A stretch of 52,971 nt of DNA from SFLA01 sp045595785 (GCA_045595785.1 JAZOBE010000003.1:1-52971); one strand, 5' to 3'. Shown: positions 10,001 through 18,741, counted from the stretch's first letter. The notes: a model not told the origin generated them from the sequence alone. Numbers and translations are program-made.

Positions 10001-13000
10001 CATTACCCTTGCTCCCAGCGCAGACGCTTCTGTTCGTTACGACTACTACGTTGACGGTGTCAAGGTAAATGACGTTGATTACACTCTTACCTCCGCACAG
10101 TTTGATAAGGTAGTTGACGGTACTCTCGTTATTACTCGTGAGGACGTTGACGTTCTCGGCGAAGAGCTGGTTGACTATGTAAATAGCCTTAACTCCAACG
10201 CAGGCGACGGTGTGGTATTTGCACTTGTTGAAAACGGCGGCGCTTACTCCATCGTTATGAAGATCGACGCTTCCGAGCCCAACGGTCTTATGAGTGCAGT
10301 AATGGGCACCGCTACCGGCATGATGATGGGCAAATACCAGTACGTTGGTATTCGCGATAACGCATTCTTTGATGACGGCAAGGTTTACCTCCAGTCTATC
10401 GTTGACGCACTTATGTACAGCGGCTTCGGCAATGACACCATCCTTGACGTTATGGATGAAAACGGCAACATCAACAACATCAGCATTCCCGGTACTGTAG
10501 TTTCTTCCAAGCCCCTTACCACATATGGCGGCGAGCTTCTCACCACCACTATGCAGCTTGGTCCTAACAAGGCTTCCGCCTTCAGCGTTCCTTTCTATAT
10601 CACTCTCGGTTCTGTTTCCGCAGAAATGGTTGATGTAAGAAACGCAATTGACGGCCAGGTTTCCAACAACTTCAAGCTTCAGTGCTTCGATGGCAAGGCA
10701 AACCTTAAGCTTAACCTTCCCGAAAAGGCATACGAAGCATTCCTCGCAGTACTTCTTGTAACCGAAAAGATCGATCTTGCTAATATAGACGCAGTAAACA
10801 GCGAAATCGCAATCGGATTCTTCAATGATCTTCTTATCCCCGTTCTCAGCACTCCCGAGGTTACCGTAACCACCTTTGATAACACACTTTCCAAGTTTGG
10901 TTTCAACCTTGATCTTGCTTCCAAGAAGGGCTCCGAAGCATTGTATAATTCTTTGGTAGATTTCTATACCGGCGCATCCTTCACTTATAATGCGACCACC
11001 GGTACCATGGCAGGTGTTCTTGACATCTCCGATGCTATAGATGCTCTTAACCTCGGTTCTCTCGCAGGCGTTATCGCTGAAAAGAATACCGGCATTAAGA
11101 TCACCATGACTCTTACCATCGACGATCTCAGCAACGAGTACGAAGCTCTGTTTGTTGACGTTAAGGCTTCCGGCGTAACCAACAAGGTTGGCCTTACCAA
11201 CAACCTCGCTTCCAAGCTTTCCGAAATCGAAGGCGCTGCATCCATCGTTCTTCTTGATGACGTAAATGCAGATCTCGTATTTGACACAACCACTCTTCTT
11301 AACCTTAACGGCTTTACCGTAAACGGTGATATCACCGGTAACGGCAAGGTAATTATCGTTGACAGCAATCTCGCAGACAGCGTTGACGGCGAAGTAACCG
11401 GCGCTGTTTCCGGAAACGTTATCATCGTTGGCGGTAAGTACGCAGCAGACGTTTCCTCCTTTGTAAAGGCAGGCTTCGTTCAGAATTCTGACGGCGTAGT
11501 TGAAAACGAATTCTACGCACTTTATGAGGATGCAAACGGCGATCTTATCGTTGAAGTTGACGCAGGTCTCTTCAACACAACCGAGATTCCCAACGCAGCA
11601 AGCCTCGTTCTTGAGCTTGCCAGCGACCTGGTATTCAACGGCTACACCAGCAACTATCTTGAAATAGACGGCAACGTTGTTTATGACATTACCGTTGAAG
11701 ATCTCGTAGCACTTTACTCCAAGTCCAACCGTCTTGATTCCGTAGTTGAAGAGGTTCTCACCTTTGTTGATACCGCTGAGCTTTCCGCTCTCATCAACAC
11801 TGTTCTTGATGATTCCTTCGATTTCACCGCAATCAGCGACGCTATCGCAAACAACGCTCCTGTTTACTCTTATGAGTTTGTAACCAAGCCTTGGGGTATC
11901 AACTTCAGACACGAAACTACTGAAGATTACCTCACTGCAGGTATCGTTTCCGGCGAGCCCGGCACCACCAGAAACCTTAAGGTTTACGTAGTTGGCGAAG
12001 ACAACGAAAAGGCAGCTGTTTCCGACATTTTTGCAGAACTTGGCAAGACCACTTCAGCAGATGTTAACGTAACTCTCGAGCATGGCAAGAACGGTAAGGA
12101 GCTCTTCCTTAACGCTTCTGCAAACGTAGACGTATTCTCCGACCTTACCGATCCTGCATACGCAGTAATGTTCAGCGTAATCATTGCAGACGGTATCGGC
12201 GCTCCCGCTAACGAAGCACTCGTTGATGGTATTGAAAAGTACTACGAGCTCGATAATATGGCACCTCTTACCAAGGCATTTAACGATCTTACTACCGCAC
12301 AGGTTATCACTGCACTCAAGAACCTCGGCATGAACGATGAGTTCAGCGATATGGTTGACGACCTTGGACTTACCGGCGTAGTCGGCTCCGAAGTTGAAGA
12401 ACTTGAAGCAATTTTCGACCGTGCAGGTAAGCTTGCTGCAGCAGTAGTTCGCAAGGCAGACCTTGAAGGCGGCAACCGCACTCTTGCAAGCTTTGTTGAT
12501 GCAGATGGCGCTTACGGCATGACCAGAAGCAACGTGGAAAGAATCGTAGATAAGGTTCTTCTTAAGGGCTACTCCGCAGTAGCAAACGTAGAGGTTACCG
12601 ATTTCTACGTTGGTGCTAAACTCTTTGAAGATGGTACCATTCCTCTCGATCCCGAATTCGTAGAGGGAACCGGTATCCCCGAAATCACCGTTAATGACAA
12701 GATTGCCGGCTCCAAGGTTGACACTGTTAACGGAATCATCATTCTTGATACCATCCGTAACGGTATTACCGTAGCTGAACTCCGCGACCTCATTGTATTC
12801 TCCGCAATTAATGCAGATACTATCGAGGTTATCGTAGGCGACGGCACTCTCGCAGATGACGCACTTGTTCCCAACGGAACCAAGATCACCGCAATCGCAA
12901 GCAATGCACTTTCTCTCAACCCCGCAACCGTTGAATACACCATCATCATTCTTGGTGACGTAAACGGAAACGGCCGTGTTGACGTAGGTGACGCAACGCT

Positions 13001-13157
13001 TATCAGTAAGAAACTTGTTGACGAGATCGTATTTGATGCAAATCAGACTCTCGCAGCAGACGTAAACGATGACTCGAGCATTAAGATCGCAGACGCTGTC
13101 AAGATAACCAAGAAGATAGTTTACTGGGACGAATACGAGTCCTCGCTTGACAAATAA
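7014..13157 (+). CDS. Giant secreted dockerin-containing surface protein with internal duplication
   Basis: 2,047 residues from the ATG at 7014, which follows AGGAGGAG; upstream open frame to 6843 has no such site. A signal peptide spans residues 1-35. Two related modules follow (about 40-545 and 550-1045), each opening with a segment of the type LIASGLLVGDE / LTSGALKGDE and closing with a YDYTVNG or YDYYVDG ... VITRxx segment. Near 1420-1480 a short beta-solenoid-like stretch ends in GGKYAADVSSFV. The C-terminus (about 1980-2040) is a type-I-like dockerin with two Ca-binding loops, DVNGNGRVDVGD and DVNDDSSIKIAD. No catalytic motif is visible. Codon use is extremely biased (TTA, CTA and TCA absent over kilobases), suggesting very high expression. 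The likely role is a structural or adhesive surface protein docked to a cohesin. Confidence 0.85.
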   Translation: MGKKTNFFKRAQTWVLTFALLLTVFQPILGFVVTADDSTTIDLTDGEIVSLNYDLTTGEKNLIASGLLVGDERNFKVPTENDELISVDTDNKVITVESYEGWVPVSVKIMVGSTEKETVTLDGSGKGTYSFDGNAFSVKVDYELNAEVADAVQEALLNAPAYLTQAFDNMEAIASVADNLELVAEAVPHFVDFAAGVPLPAPLSGTMSFETVESKTAVNVLNAQLTANGNKLDLQLIIDEYKAAPSKVEYLLVNGTDMKDKAVETLGYLKDLQIGLVGDGASVTGLKTTLSNAISWGSSLMDSTMIDQVNQAISAIGLVNSGLNSAISALEAPCADPWTATTVTLVKSGLIDAEYLALDALINEVVSVTDVSGIVIKNPLVAATTSVQHNLSMFNVSVKVVLKTTQGNVVTNKFVSDTVVLTLAKDATKDEILTAVEDCGIEADSLTAWAGVYLADKFVAEYSDLPATLTEDITYTITYSPKEFSVDEWGTVNSYPYGYVLTLENHANAEKAYDYTVNGAYYAQGSTIKVTEDTVITRKEGKSYKNADLFDIVADNYLSGKGKDILTSGALKGDEVVSVRYPDNSNNIVTLTGDTLKAAAYPSSYKGLEWVAYSYTLQVGGADVKTVLFGGTDTVTIVDAYDYVKVNYRLSLTNFNDAEILEIVNLPDVLAKEAKDQKSALDSFAGKKDTLTQVKSAVINTMMMLVDGLDGDDPTLNADPAKDALVKECLYSALKGIKDNCMVDGTLKLTTLIEAYAGSSDGLKYYYQNSDSFINEITVLSEYLKDMLSEDAKLTADEKLNALRELILSTGVVPAAEVDEYIGKFTNISDLVNEVLDKLQAPNAAIDLGSANLGTLTAALVKSGSTESFVSLPEELHLTDSTIGLAANDKVVLSVTVEVEGGTNFTVTSDAITINTTISSSVIEKLIAVVDAKLDEQGVVGKYYDTTYNKAELEALVGTNASSSTVSSYNYIYSYKDFTVSVPGMADQTVNKGSLNITLAPSADASVRYDYYVDGVKVNDVDYTLTSAQFDKVVDGTLVITREDVDVLGEELVDYVNSLNSNAGDGVVFALVENGGAYSIVMKIDASEPNGLMSAVMGTATGMMMGKYQYVGIRDNAFFDDGKVYLQSIVDALMYSGFGNDTILDVMDENGNINNISIPGTVVSSKPLTTYGGELLTTTMQLGPNKASAFSVPFYITLGSVSAEMVDVRNAIDGQVSNNFKLQCFDGKANLKLNLPEKAYEAFLAVLLVTEKIDLANIDAVNSEIAIGFFNDLLIPVLSTPEVTVTTFDNTLSKFGFNLDLASKKGSEALYNSLVDFYTGASFTYNATTGTMAGVLDISDAIDALNLGSLAGVIAEKNTGIKITMTLTIDDLSNEYEALFVDVKASGVTNKVGLTNNLASKLSEIEGAASIVLLDDVNADLVFDTTTLLNLNGFTVNGDITGNGKVIIVDSNLADSVDGEVTGAVSGNVIIVGGKYAADVSSFVKAGFVQNSDGVVENEFYALYEDANGDLIVEVDAGLFNTTEIPNAASLVLELASDLVFNGYTSNYLEIDGNVVYDITVEDLVALYSKSNRLDSVVEEVLTFVDTAELSALINTVLDDSFDFTAISDAIANNAPVYSYEFVTKPWGINFRHETTEDYLTAGIVSGEPGTTRNLKVYVVGEDNEKAAVSDIFAELGKTTSADVNVTLEHGKNGKELFLNASANVDVFSDLTDPAYAVMFSVIIADGIGAPANEALVDGIEKYYELDNMAPLTKAFNDLTTAQVITALKNLGMNDEFSDMVDDLGLTGVVGSEVEELEAIFDRAGKLAAAVVRKADLEGGNRTLASFVDADGAYGMTRSNVERIVDKVLLKGYSAVANVEVTDFYVGAKLFEDGTIPLDPEFVEGTGIPEITVNDKIAGSKVDTVNGIIILDTIRNGITVAELRDLIVFSAINADTIEVIVGDGTLADDALVPNGTKITAIASNALSLNPATVEYTIIILGDVNGNGRVDVGDATLISKKLVDEIVFDANQTLAADVNDDSSIKIADAVKITKKIVYWDEYESSLDK

Positions 13158-13174
13158 TAAGGGAGGTAGAAAAG

Positions 13175-14383
13175 ATGAAAAACATTAAAAATATTTTTGC
13201 TTTGTTGCTCGTTGCAGTACTTTCCTTTACCATGGCTATTCCCGCATTTGCCGCAGTTGCTCCTACCGGAGCAACCGCGGTAGCCGGTGAAACCGTTGTT
13301 ATCACTTTTTCTTATGATAACATCGCGGCTCTTGAAGGCACCTTCTATTTCACCGATTCTTCCATGTTCTCCGCCATCTCTGTTGACGTTGTAGGCCAGG
13401 AAGAAGAATACAACCCCGCAAACGGCCTTTTGACCTTCTTTAACGCTTCTCCTGTTGATTGCGTTATCGAGCTTACTCTTACCGTAGCATCCACTGCAAC
13501 GGTTGGTCAGGTTTGCGACATTCTTTTCGAGTATGAGACCACCGTTGACGGTACTCTTCCCAGCGTTCCCGCTTACCAGATCGATACCGCAAGAGTAACC
13601 GTTAAGAAGGCTCCCATCGTTCTTCATATCAATTATGATTATCTTATCAAGCAGATCGAAAGAGCTGATGCGCTGAACGAAGATGAATATACTGCAGACT
13701 CTTGGGCAACCATGAAGGAAGCTTATGATGCAGGTAAGGCACTTCTTTTCGTTGCACTTACTCAGGGTCAGGTTGATAGAGCAACCGAAAAACTTGAGGC
13801 AGCAATCGATGCACTTGTAAAGAAGACTCAGCCTCCCGTAATCGTTCCCATCGATTACACCGCACTTAAGGCAGAGATCGAAAGAGCAGAAGCTCTTACC
13901 GAAGATGATTACACTGCAGAATCCTGGGCAGCAATGGAAGCAGTACTTGCAGAAGCAAAGGCACTGGTTGACAACGCTGAAACTCAGAAGGAAGTAGACG
14001 ATGCAACTGCAGCTCTCAAGGCAGCAATCGATGCACTCGTAAAGAAGGAAGAGCCTCCCGTAATCGTTCCTGTTGATTATACCGAGCTCAATGAGCAGAT
14101 CGCTATAGCTGAAGGACTTAAAAAGTCCGATTATACCGCAGAATCTTGGGCAGACCTGGAAGAGGCTCTCGAAGTAGCTATCGCTGCAAGAGAATCTGAC
14201 GATCAGGCAGTTGTAGACGCTGCAGCAGGCGCACTTATGGTTGCTATTGCAAACCTTGTTAAAGCGTCCGTTCCCGAACTCGGCGGAGCTACCGCTATCA
14301 TATACGCTGTACTGCTTATGGCAGCTGCAGTAGTAGGCACTATTCTTGTAATCAGATCCAGAAAAAAGATTAGTGCAAGATAA
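13175..14383 (+). CDS. Membrane-anchored protein: cohesin-like domain plus three FIVAR repeats
   Basis: 402 residues. The signal peptide ends near AFAAVAP. An N-terminal beta-sandwich of about 115 residues has cohesin-like spacing: AGETVVITFSYDNI, FNASPVDCVIELTLTV, then a glycine turn and ILFEYET. Three FIVAR helical repeats follow (about 155-215, 226-288 and 299-361), each of the form LKAEIERAEALTEDDY. The C-terminus is a hydrophobic segment plus RSRKK, a membrane anchor; there is no LPXTG sorting signal. It starts 17 bp after the dockerin gene behind GGGAGG and shares its extreme codon bias. I infer that the cohesin-like domain could hold the neighbouring dockerin protein. The cohesin call rests on pattern only. 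Confidence 0.75.
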   Translation: MKNIKNIFALLLVAVLSFTMAIPAFAAVAPTGATAVAGETVVITFSYDNIAALEGTFYFTDSSMFSAISVDVVGQEEEYNPANGLLTFFNASPVDCVIELTLTVASTATVGQVCDILFEYETTVDGTLPSVPAYQIDTARVTVKKAPIVLHINYDYLIKQIERADALNEDEYTADSWATMKEAYDAGKALLFVALTQGQVDRATEKLEAAIDALVKKTQPPVIVPIDYTALKAEIERAEALTEDDYTAESWAAMEAVLAEAKALVDNAETQKEVDDATAALKAAIDALVKKEEPPVIVPVDYTELNEQIAIAEGLKKSDYTAESWADLEEALEVAIAARESDDQAVVDAAAGALMVAIANLVKASVPELGGATAIIYAVLLMAAAVVGTILVIRSRKKISAR

Positions 14384-14422
14384 ATTTTCCCCCGGCACCG
14401 AAAACACATAAACGGTGACTAT

Positions 14423-14456
14423 GCCTTGCACATCGCTTTTTAGCGGTGTGCAAGGC
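14423..14456 (+). other. Strong intergenic hairpin without a T-tract
   Basis: GCCTTGCACATCGCT (14423-14437) pairs with AGCGGTGTGCAAGGC (14442-14456), 15 bp with one wobble and a TTTT loop. It is followed by AAAAACG rather than T residues, so it is not a classical terminator. It may be an mRNA stabiliser or a partial stop between the very highly expressed first pair and the next gene. Confidence 0.6.
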
Positions 14457-14492
14457 AAAAACGACAAATCGATTATTAAAGGACGAAGCAAA

Positions 14493-16178
14493 ATGATACA
14501 CATAAAAAGAATATTGGTTTTGTTACTCACCGTTGCGCTTTTCTCTTGCACTGTGATTACCGTTAACGCCGCCGCACCCTCTGAGGTTAGCGGCAGGGCA
14601 GGTGAACAAGTAGCCGTTGATTTTACCTTTGAGAATATCGCAGGTATTGAAGGCACTTTCACTTTTTCCGATCCCGATATTATAGTAACCAGCAGCACCT
14701 CAATGACCGGATTTTCCGGTTCTGCAAGACCTCTCCCCGGCAAGCATTTGGTTGCATATTTTACATATCCCGCAGTTGAAAAATGCACCCTTACCTTAAT
14801 ACTTACTATTTCCGATAAGGCGCTTGCAGGACAGACCTGCACAATAACCTTTGAATACGAAACCAGTGATGACGGTGAGGATATGAATCCTCCCGAAACC
14901 GTTACCGTTGAATTCGTTGTAAAAGGCGATCCTAAAATTGATTTTGAAGCTCTTAAAGAGCAAATAAGAATTGCAGAATCTCTTGTTTCCACCGAATACA
15001 CTTCTGCAACCTGGAGCGTGCTTAAGGCCGCATACGATAACGCAAAGAAAGCTCTCAACAGCACTAACCAAGAGGGTGTTGACGTAGCTACCGAAACTCT
15101 TAAAAACGCCATAAAGCAGCTTGAAAAGATTCCCGAATACGTCGTTGATTATTCCGGACTTATCAAACAGATAAAGATAGCTGAAGCTCTTAAATCCAAG
15201 GATTATACTTCTGCTTCCTGGTCCAAGCTTACTCAGGCTTTGACAAAGGCAAACGAAGCGTTAAAGAGCACCAATCAGACCGAAGTAAACACTGCCGCAA
15301 ACAATCTTAAAGCCGCAATTGCCGGTCTGGTAACCGTCTCCTCCAACGGTATTGATTATACCGAGCTTAACAGACAGATAGCTATCGCGGAGGGACTTAA
15401 AGAAGAGGATTATACTCCCGAAACATGGACCGCTTTGGAAAGCGCACTTTCCTCTGCTGTTTCCGCAAGAGGAAGCAACAGCCAAAAGGTGGTCGACAAT
15501 GCCGCTGCGGCGCTTAAAAATGCGATTGCCGCGCTGGTAAAATTAGAAATTACTATTGATTATACCGAGCTTGAGAAACAGATCACCATTGCAGAGGGTC
15601 TGGACGAAGCTCTTTATACAGATACAAGCTGGGAAAGCCTTGTAACCGCTCTTGACACGGCAAAGGCAGTCGTTTCCAGCCAGGATCAAGCCGAGGTTGA
15701 CAGTGCCGCCGCAGCACTTAAGTCCGCCATAGCAGCCCTTGTGCGTATGGACTATACCGCACTTAATGATGCTATTGCGGCGGTGCAGGAGCATGCTGAC
15801 AACGAAGACCTTTCCGCACTGTGGAAGCAAATGTGCCAGCTGCTTGACAAAGCGCAGGAGCTTCTTAACAGCGGTGACCAAGCCGCGGTAGATGCTTGTG
15901 CCGCAGAGCTTGAGGCGCTTCTTGCCGAAATCATCGCCAAGATTGCCGAGATAAAAGACGCGAACACGGTTATTGTTGAAAAACCCGTACCCACCGAGCC
16001 TACAGACGATTATTGTAATATAGGCTCCCACCGCGTATGGCCGATACTTTTCTGGATCAGCCTTTCCATCAACGTGGTAGGTGTGGTGTTGTTCGTGGTC
16101 ATATTCATGAGCAAAAGGAAGAAAACCACCGACGACACTCCGCTTGTTGATTACGATATAGCGGACGATGCCGAGTAA
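14493..16178 (+). CDS. Membrane-anchored protein: cohesin-like domain plus five FIVAR repeats
   Basis: 561 residues from the ATG at 14493 (AAAGGACG upstream); the frame to 14415 runs through the preceding hairpin and is not used. It is a paralogue of the previous gene: a signal peptide, then the cohesin-like domain (AGEQVAVDFTFENI ... CTITFEYET), five FIVAR repeats from about residue 151 to 480, and a C-terminal transmembrane helix (about 516-540) followed by an acidic cytosolic tail. The last FIVAR copy is the most divergent. Together the pair gives a short and a long stalk displaying the same binding domain at different distances from the membrane. Confidence 0.75.
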   Translation: MIHIKRILVLLLTVALFSCTVITVNAAAPSEVSGRAGEQVAVDFTFENIAGIEGTFTFSDPDIIVTSSTSMTGFSGSARPLPGKHLVAYFTYPAVEKCTLTLILTISDKALAGQTCTITFEYETSDDGEDMNPPETVTVEFVVKGDPKIDFEALKEQIRIAESLVSTEYTSATWSVLKAAYDNAKKALNSTNQEGVDVATETLKNAIKQLEKIPEYVVDYSGLIKQIKIAEALKSKDYTSASWSKLTQALTKANEALKSTNQTEVNTAANNLKAAIAGLVTVSSNGIDYTELNRQIAIAEGLKEEDYTPETWTALESALSSAVSARGSNSQKVVDNAAAALKNAIAALVKLEITIDYTELEKQITIAEGLDEALYTDTSWESLVTALDTAKAVVSSQDQAEVDSAAAALKSAIAALVRMDYTALNDAIAAVQEHADNEDLSALWKQMCQLLDKAQELLNSGDQAAVDACAAELEALLAEIIAKIAEIKDANTVIVEKPVPTEPTDDYCNIGSHRVWPILFWISLSINVVGVVLFVVIFMSKRKKTTDDTPLVDYDIADDAE

Positions 16179-16192
16179 ATATTAAATCCGAA

Positions 16193-16221
16193 CCTGATCT
16201 TTTTTGAAAAAAGGGATCAGG
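16193..16221 (+). other. Intergenic hairpin before the degenerate c-di-GMP protein gene
   Basis: CCTGATC pairs with GATCAGG, and an inner TTTTTT pairs with AAAAAA around a single-G turn, with a GG bulge. No T-run follows. It lies about 37 nt upstream of a TTG start and could tune read-through or translation. Confidence 0.45.
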
Positions 16222-16257
16222 TATACGGCTATACATAGATAAAAGGAAGAATTTGCT

Positions 16258-17724
16258 TTGGAAGGACAAAACTGGAAACGAAAAGAATACGAAACTTGGG
16301 ACGAAGCGTTCAGAGGTCTCGCACCGGTTATCCGACAGCAATCAGTAAGAGTCGCCGCATATACGCAGGCGCTGTTCGTGCAGGCAGTCAAGCTTAGATT
16401 TGGCTCCAACACCGCCGGCGGAAAAGAGCGTATCAAGGGTCAGTATGCAGATCTTATGTACAAATGCGGACTTTACCATCAGCTTGGCAAAGCGTTGGTT
16501 CCCCCTGAATATCAGATCTGGCAAAACGATTTTACCGATGAAGAAGAGGCGGTGTACAAAAAATACACTACCGACGGACGCCTTCTCGTAGCAAGCCTTC
16601 AGGAAAAAGGCGCGCGTGCCAAGGAAAAAAGAAAAGGCGAGCTTACAGAGCGCCCCACAAAGAATATTCCCTGGCTTATTATGCGCGAATGCTGTGAGCA
16701 GCATATGGAGCGTTGGGACGGCACCGGATTTCCCGCGGGCAGACTGGGAAGCGATACCAGCGCCCCTGCACAGATCGTAGGTCTTGCCAAAGAGCTGGAC
16801 CGTATCGCATCTGAGACGAGATCTGAATCTCCTTTTGAGATCGCATTTGACACTATAGTTTCGGGTGCAGGAATTTTGTGGGCGTCTGAATTGGTGGACG
16901 TGCTTAAAGCCGCCAAGGAAAGCTGTCTTGCAGTTTACAACAAGTATATTACATATACCCGCACGTTGCCCAAGACCATCCCTCTTGTTGAGAGACGGGC
17001 TGACCGTGTTATGGGACTTTCCTACAGACCTATGGTTTCCGATGATGACGGAAACGTGCTTATGTATGAGGCGACACCTTGGTTTGCCGGTATATCTGAC
17101 AGACCGGGTGAAACAGAATCCGCTTCCGAATTGAGAGAGCTGTTCAAGCGCACCAATCTTGTTGAGGAGCTTTCCTGGTACTTCCTCTATGAGGCGGCGG
17201 ACACCGTGCTTCGTATCAACAACTGCAATCTTTGCTTGGAGGGCATACTGCTTGAGATGTTGCCGGATTTCTATCTTTCCGGTACACAGCTTCAAAGCTT
17301 TATCAAGCTTTTTGAGGACCAGCCAATAAGCAAGGATCAGCTTCTTCTCACCATACCCGAGGAGATCCTGCGCACCTGCAGTAAGACCAATCTTGAGATA
17401 ATCGAGCGTTATCCCAGAAATGGAATTTGTCTGGTGGTGGATGATTATCATCCTGACGCAGAGCTGTCTCCTGAGCAGCTTATAAAGATGGGTATCACCC
17501 GAGTGAGACTGTCTCCTCAGCTGTATCGTAAAAACGAGGGTGTTTCCGGTATTAACGATCTTCGCCGTAAGGGCATTACGGTTATCGGCAAAAATGCTGA
17601 TACGCCGGAGGTTCTTGCTTGGCTGAACAAGCACGGCGCGTTGTGTTCATCCGGCACTATGACGGGAATCCCCGTCAGCGATGACGAGCTTGTGCTTGAT
17701 TCCCTTGCAAGGGAACAGGCGTAA
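16258..17724 (+). CDS. Degenerate HD-GYP/EAL fusion, probable c-di-GMP receptor
   Basis: 488-residue cytosolic protein. The N-terminal half resembles HD-GYP: LYHQLGKALVP replaces LHDIGKIxxP (HD becomes HQ), and HMERWDGTGFPAG replaces the HxxxxDGxGYPxG motif. The C-terminal half is a complete EAL-like barrel with the signature altered to YEATPWF (EAL becomes EAT, near 271), DDYHP instead of DDFGxG (near 395), and the metal-binding Lys and Asp of the later strand replaced in VRLSPQLY. Both halves therefore look catalytically impaired, and binding of c-di-GMP rather than hydrolysis is inferred. It starts with TTG, 8 nt after AAGGAAG. It sits inside the surface operon, so it probably links second-messenger level to export or assembly. 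Confidence 0.7.
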   Translation: MEGQNWKRKEYETWDEAFRGLAPVIRQQSVRVAAYTQALFVQAVKLRFGSNTAGGKERIKGQYADLMYKCGLYHQLGKALVPPEYQIWQNDFTDEEEAVYKKYTTDGRLLVASLQEKGARAKEKRKGELTERPTKNIPWLIMRECCEQHMERWDGTGFPAGRLGSDTSAPAQIVGLAKELDRIASETRSESPFEIAFDTIVSGAGILWASELVDVLKAAKESCLAVYNKYITYTRTLPKTIPLVERRADRVMGLSYRPMVSDDDGNVLMYEATPWFAGISDRPGETESASELRELFKRTNLVEELSWYFLYEAADTVLRINNCNLCLEGILLEMLPDFYLSGTQLQSFIKLFEDQPISKDQLLLTIPEEILRTCSKTNLEIIERYPRNGICLVVDDYHPDAELSPEQLIKMGITRVRLSPQLYRKNEGVSGINDLRRKGITVIGKNADTPEVLAWLNKHGALCSSGTMTGIPVSDDELVLDSLAREQA

Positions 17725-17739
17725 GCCGGAGAAACCGAT

Positions 17740-18741
17740 ATGGCAGACAAGAAGCAGGAAAAGCAAAAAATAACCGGAGCAGAAAAAAAACAGCGCGGTC
17801 TTTTCAAAAAGAAACGTGCAGGCGTAGTCCTCACTAAGGACGAGATAAAGCAGATCAAAGCGGGCAGAAAAAAGCTTCGCCGTGATATGCGTAAAATGGG
17901 CGTGAAGGACAAAAAGGATTTTGAGCTTACCGCCTCAAGTCTCGGGTTATATTTTGATAAAAACAAAACTTTTGCGCTTATCCTTTGGTGGTTTTGGCGC
18001 AAGGGCGGATGGATATTACTTGCGTTGGCGGCAACCTTGCTGGCATTACTTTACGCCATGTCCTATATCACCGAACTGAGAGGACACTTCACCGTAAGTA
18101 TGTCTGATAAGCTTTTCCGTGAGGGCTTTGTGCTGAGCGAGGTTCCGGAGTTTATCAACCCCACCTCGCACATCTTCTGCACCCCTGTGGAAAACGTATC
18201 GCCGCTGTCTATAATCGATATCCCTGCGGATATAGATGCGTCAAACGGCGCACACACCGGCAACTTTTTCGCCACTACATACTATCTACGTAACGAGGGC
18301 GATGAAATTGCGGATTACGCTTGGGAAATACGTGTGAATTCCGAATCCAACAACCTATCTAAAGCCGCGTGGATAATGGTGTTTATCGATGGAAAGATGA
18401 CATTTTACGCAAAGGCAAACGAAGACGGTACTCCACAGACGCTGCCTACGTTGGATGACGATTTAGCATATATTGTCGCTCCCTTGCGTGAGCACGCCGC
18501 TAAGCCGGACGAGCAATATGAGATAATCCACCAAACTCAGGCATTAACCTACTGGCGTCTGCGCCCCGTTCCCTTTGAGTCGGACGAGGTGGTCGCCAGC
18601 GGCATACATTATGATTTTGAGCCTATGCAGGTACATAAATACACCGTTGTCGTGTGGCTTGAGGGGGACGACCCCGATTGCACCAACGAGCTTATCGGCG
18701 GTAATCTGGGACTCGAAATATATATGCATCACCTTGAGTGA
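17740..18741 (+). CDS. Bitopic membrane protein with WLEG-motif extracellular domain
   Basis: 333 residues. A long, highly basic cytosolic N-terminus (about 85 residues, many KKK/RR clusters) precedes a transmembrane helix near 92-112, then an extracellular beta-rich domain. That domain ends in the motif WLEGDDPDCTN (near 306), shared with the proteins at 21165 and 26684. There is no YAWF-type cleavage region, so unlike those it probably stays in the membrane and could be a base or anchor for the fibre. It starts 15 bp after the degenerate HD-GYP/EAL gene behind GGAG. Confidence 0.7.
   Translation: MADKKQEKQKITGAEKKQRGLFKKKRAGVVLTKDEIKQIKAGRKKLRRDMRKMGVKDKKDFELTASSLGLYFDKNKTFALILWWFWRKGGWILLALAATLLALLYAMSYITELRGHFTVSMSDKLFREGFVLSEVPEFINPTSHIFCTPVENVSPLSIIDIPADIDASNGAHTGNFFATTYYLRNEGDEIADYAWEIRVNSESNNLSKAAWIMVFIDGKMTFYAKANEDGTPQTLPTLDDDLAYIVAPLREHAAKPDEQYEIIHQTQALTYWRLRPVPFESDEVVASGIHYDFEPMQVHKYTVVVWLEGDDPDCTNELIGGNLGLEIYMHHLE

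Noticed and set aside
7140..11912. Minus-strand open frame of 1,590 codons
   Set aside because: In codon phase with the dockerin gene; it results from missing TTA, CTA and TCA codons. Its product has no signal, domain or sensible composition.
14250..14383. Sortase (LPXTG) anchoring of the stalk proteins
   Set aside because: No LPXTG-like motif before the C-terminal hydrophobic segment in either stalk protein.
13121..15112. Minus-strand open frame of 663 codons
   Set aside because: Overlaps the stalk genes; Cys- and Ser-rich shadow product without a start site or family pattern.
16342..17634. Minus-strand open frame of 430 codons
   Set aside because: Shadow of the degenerate HD-GYP/EAL gene, which has clear domain motifs and a Shine-Dalgarno.
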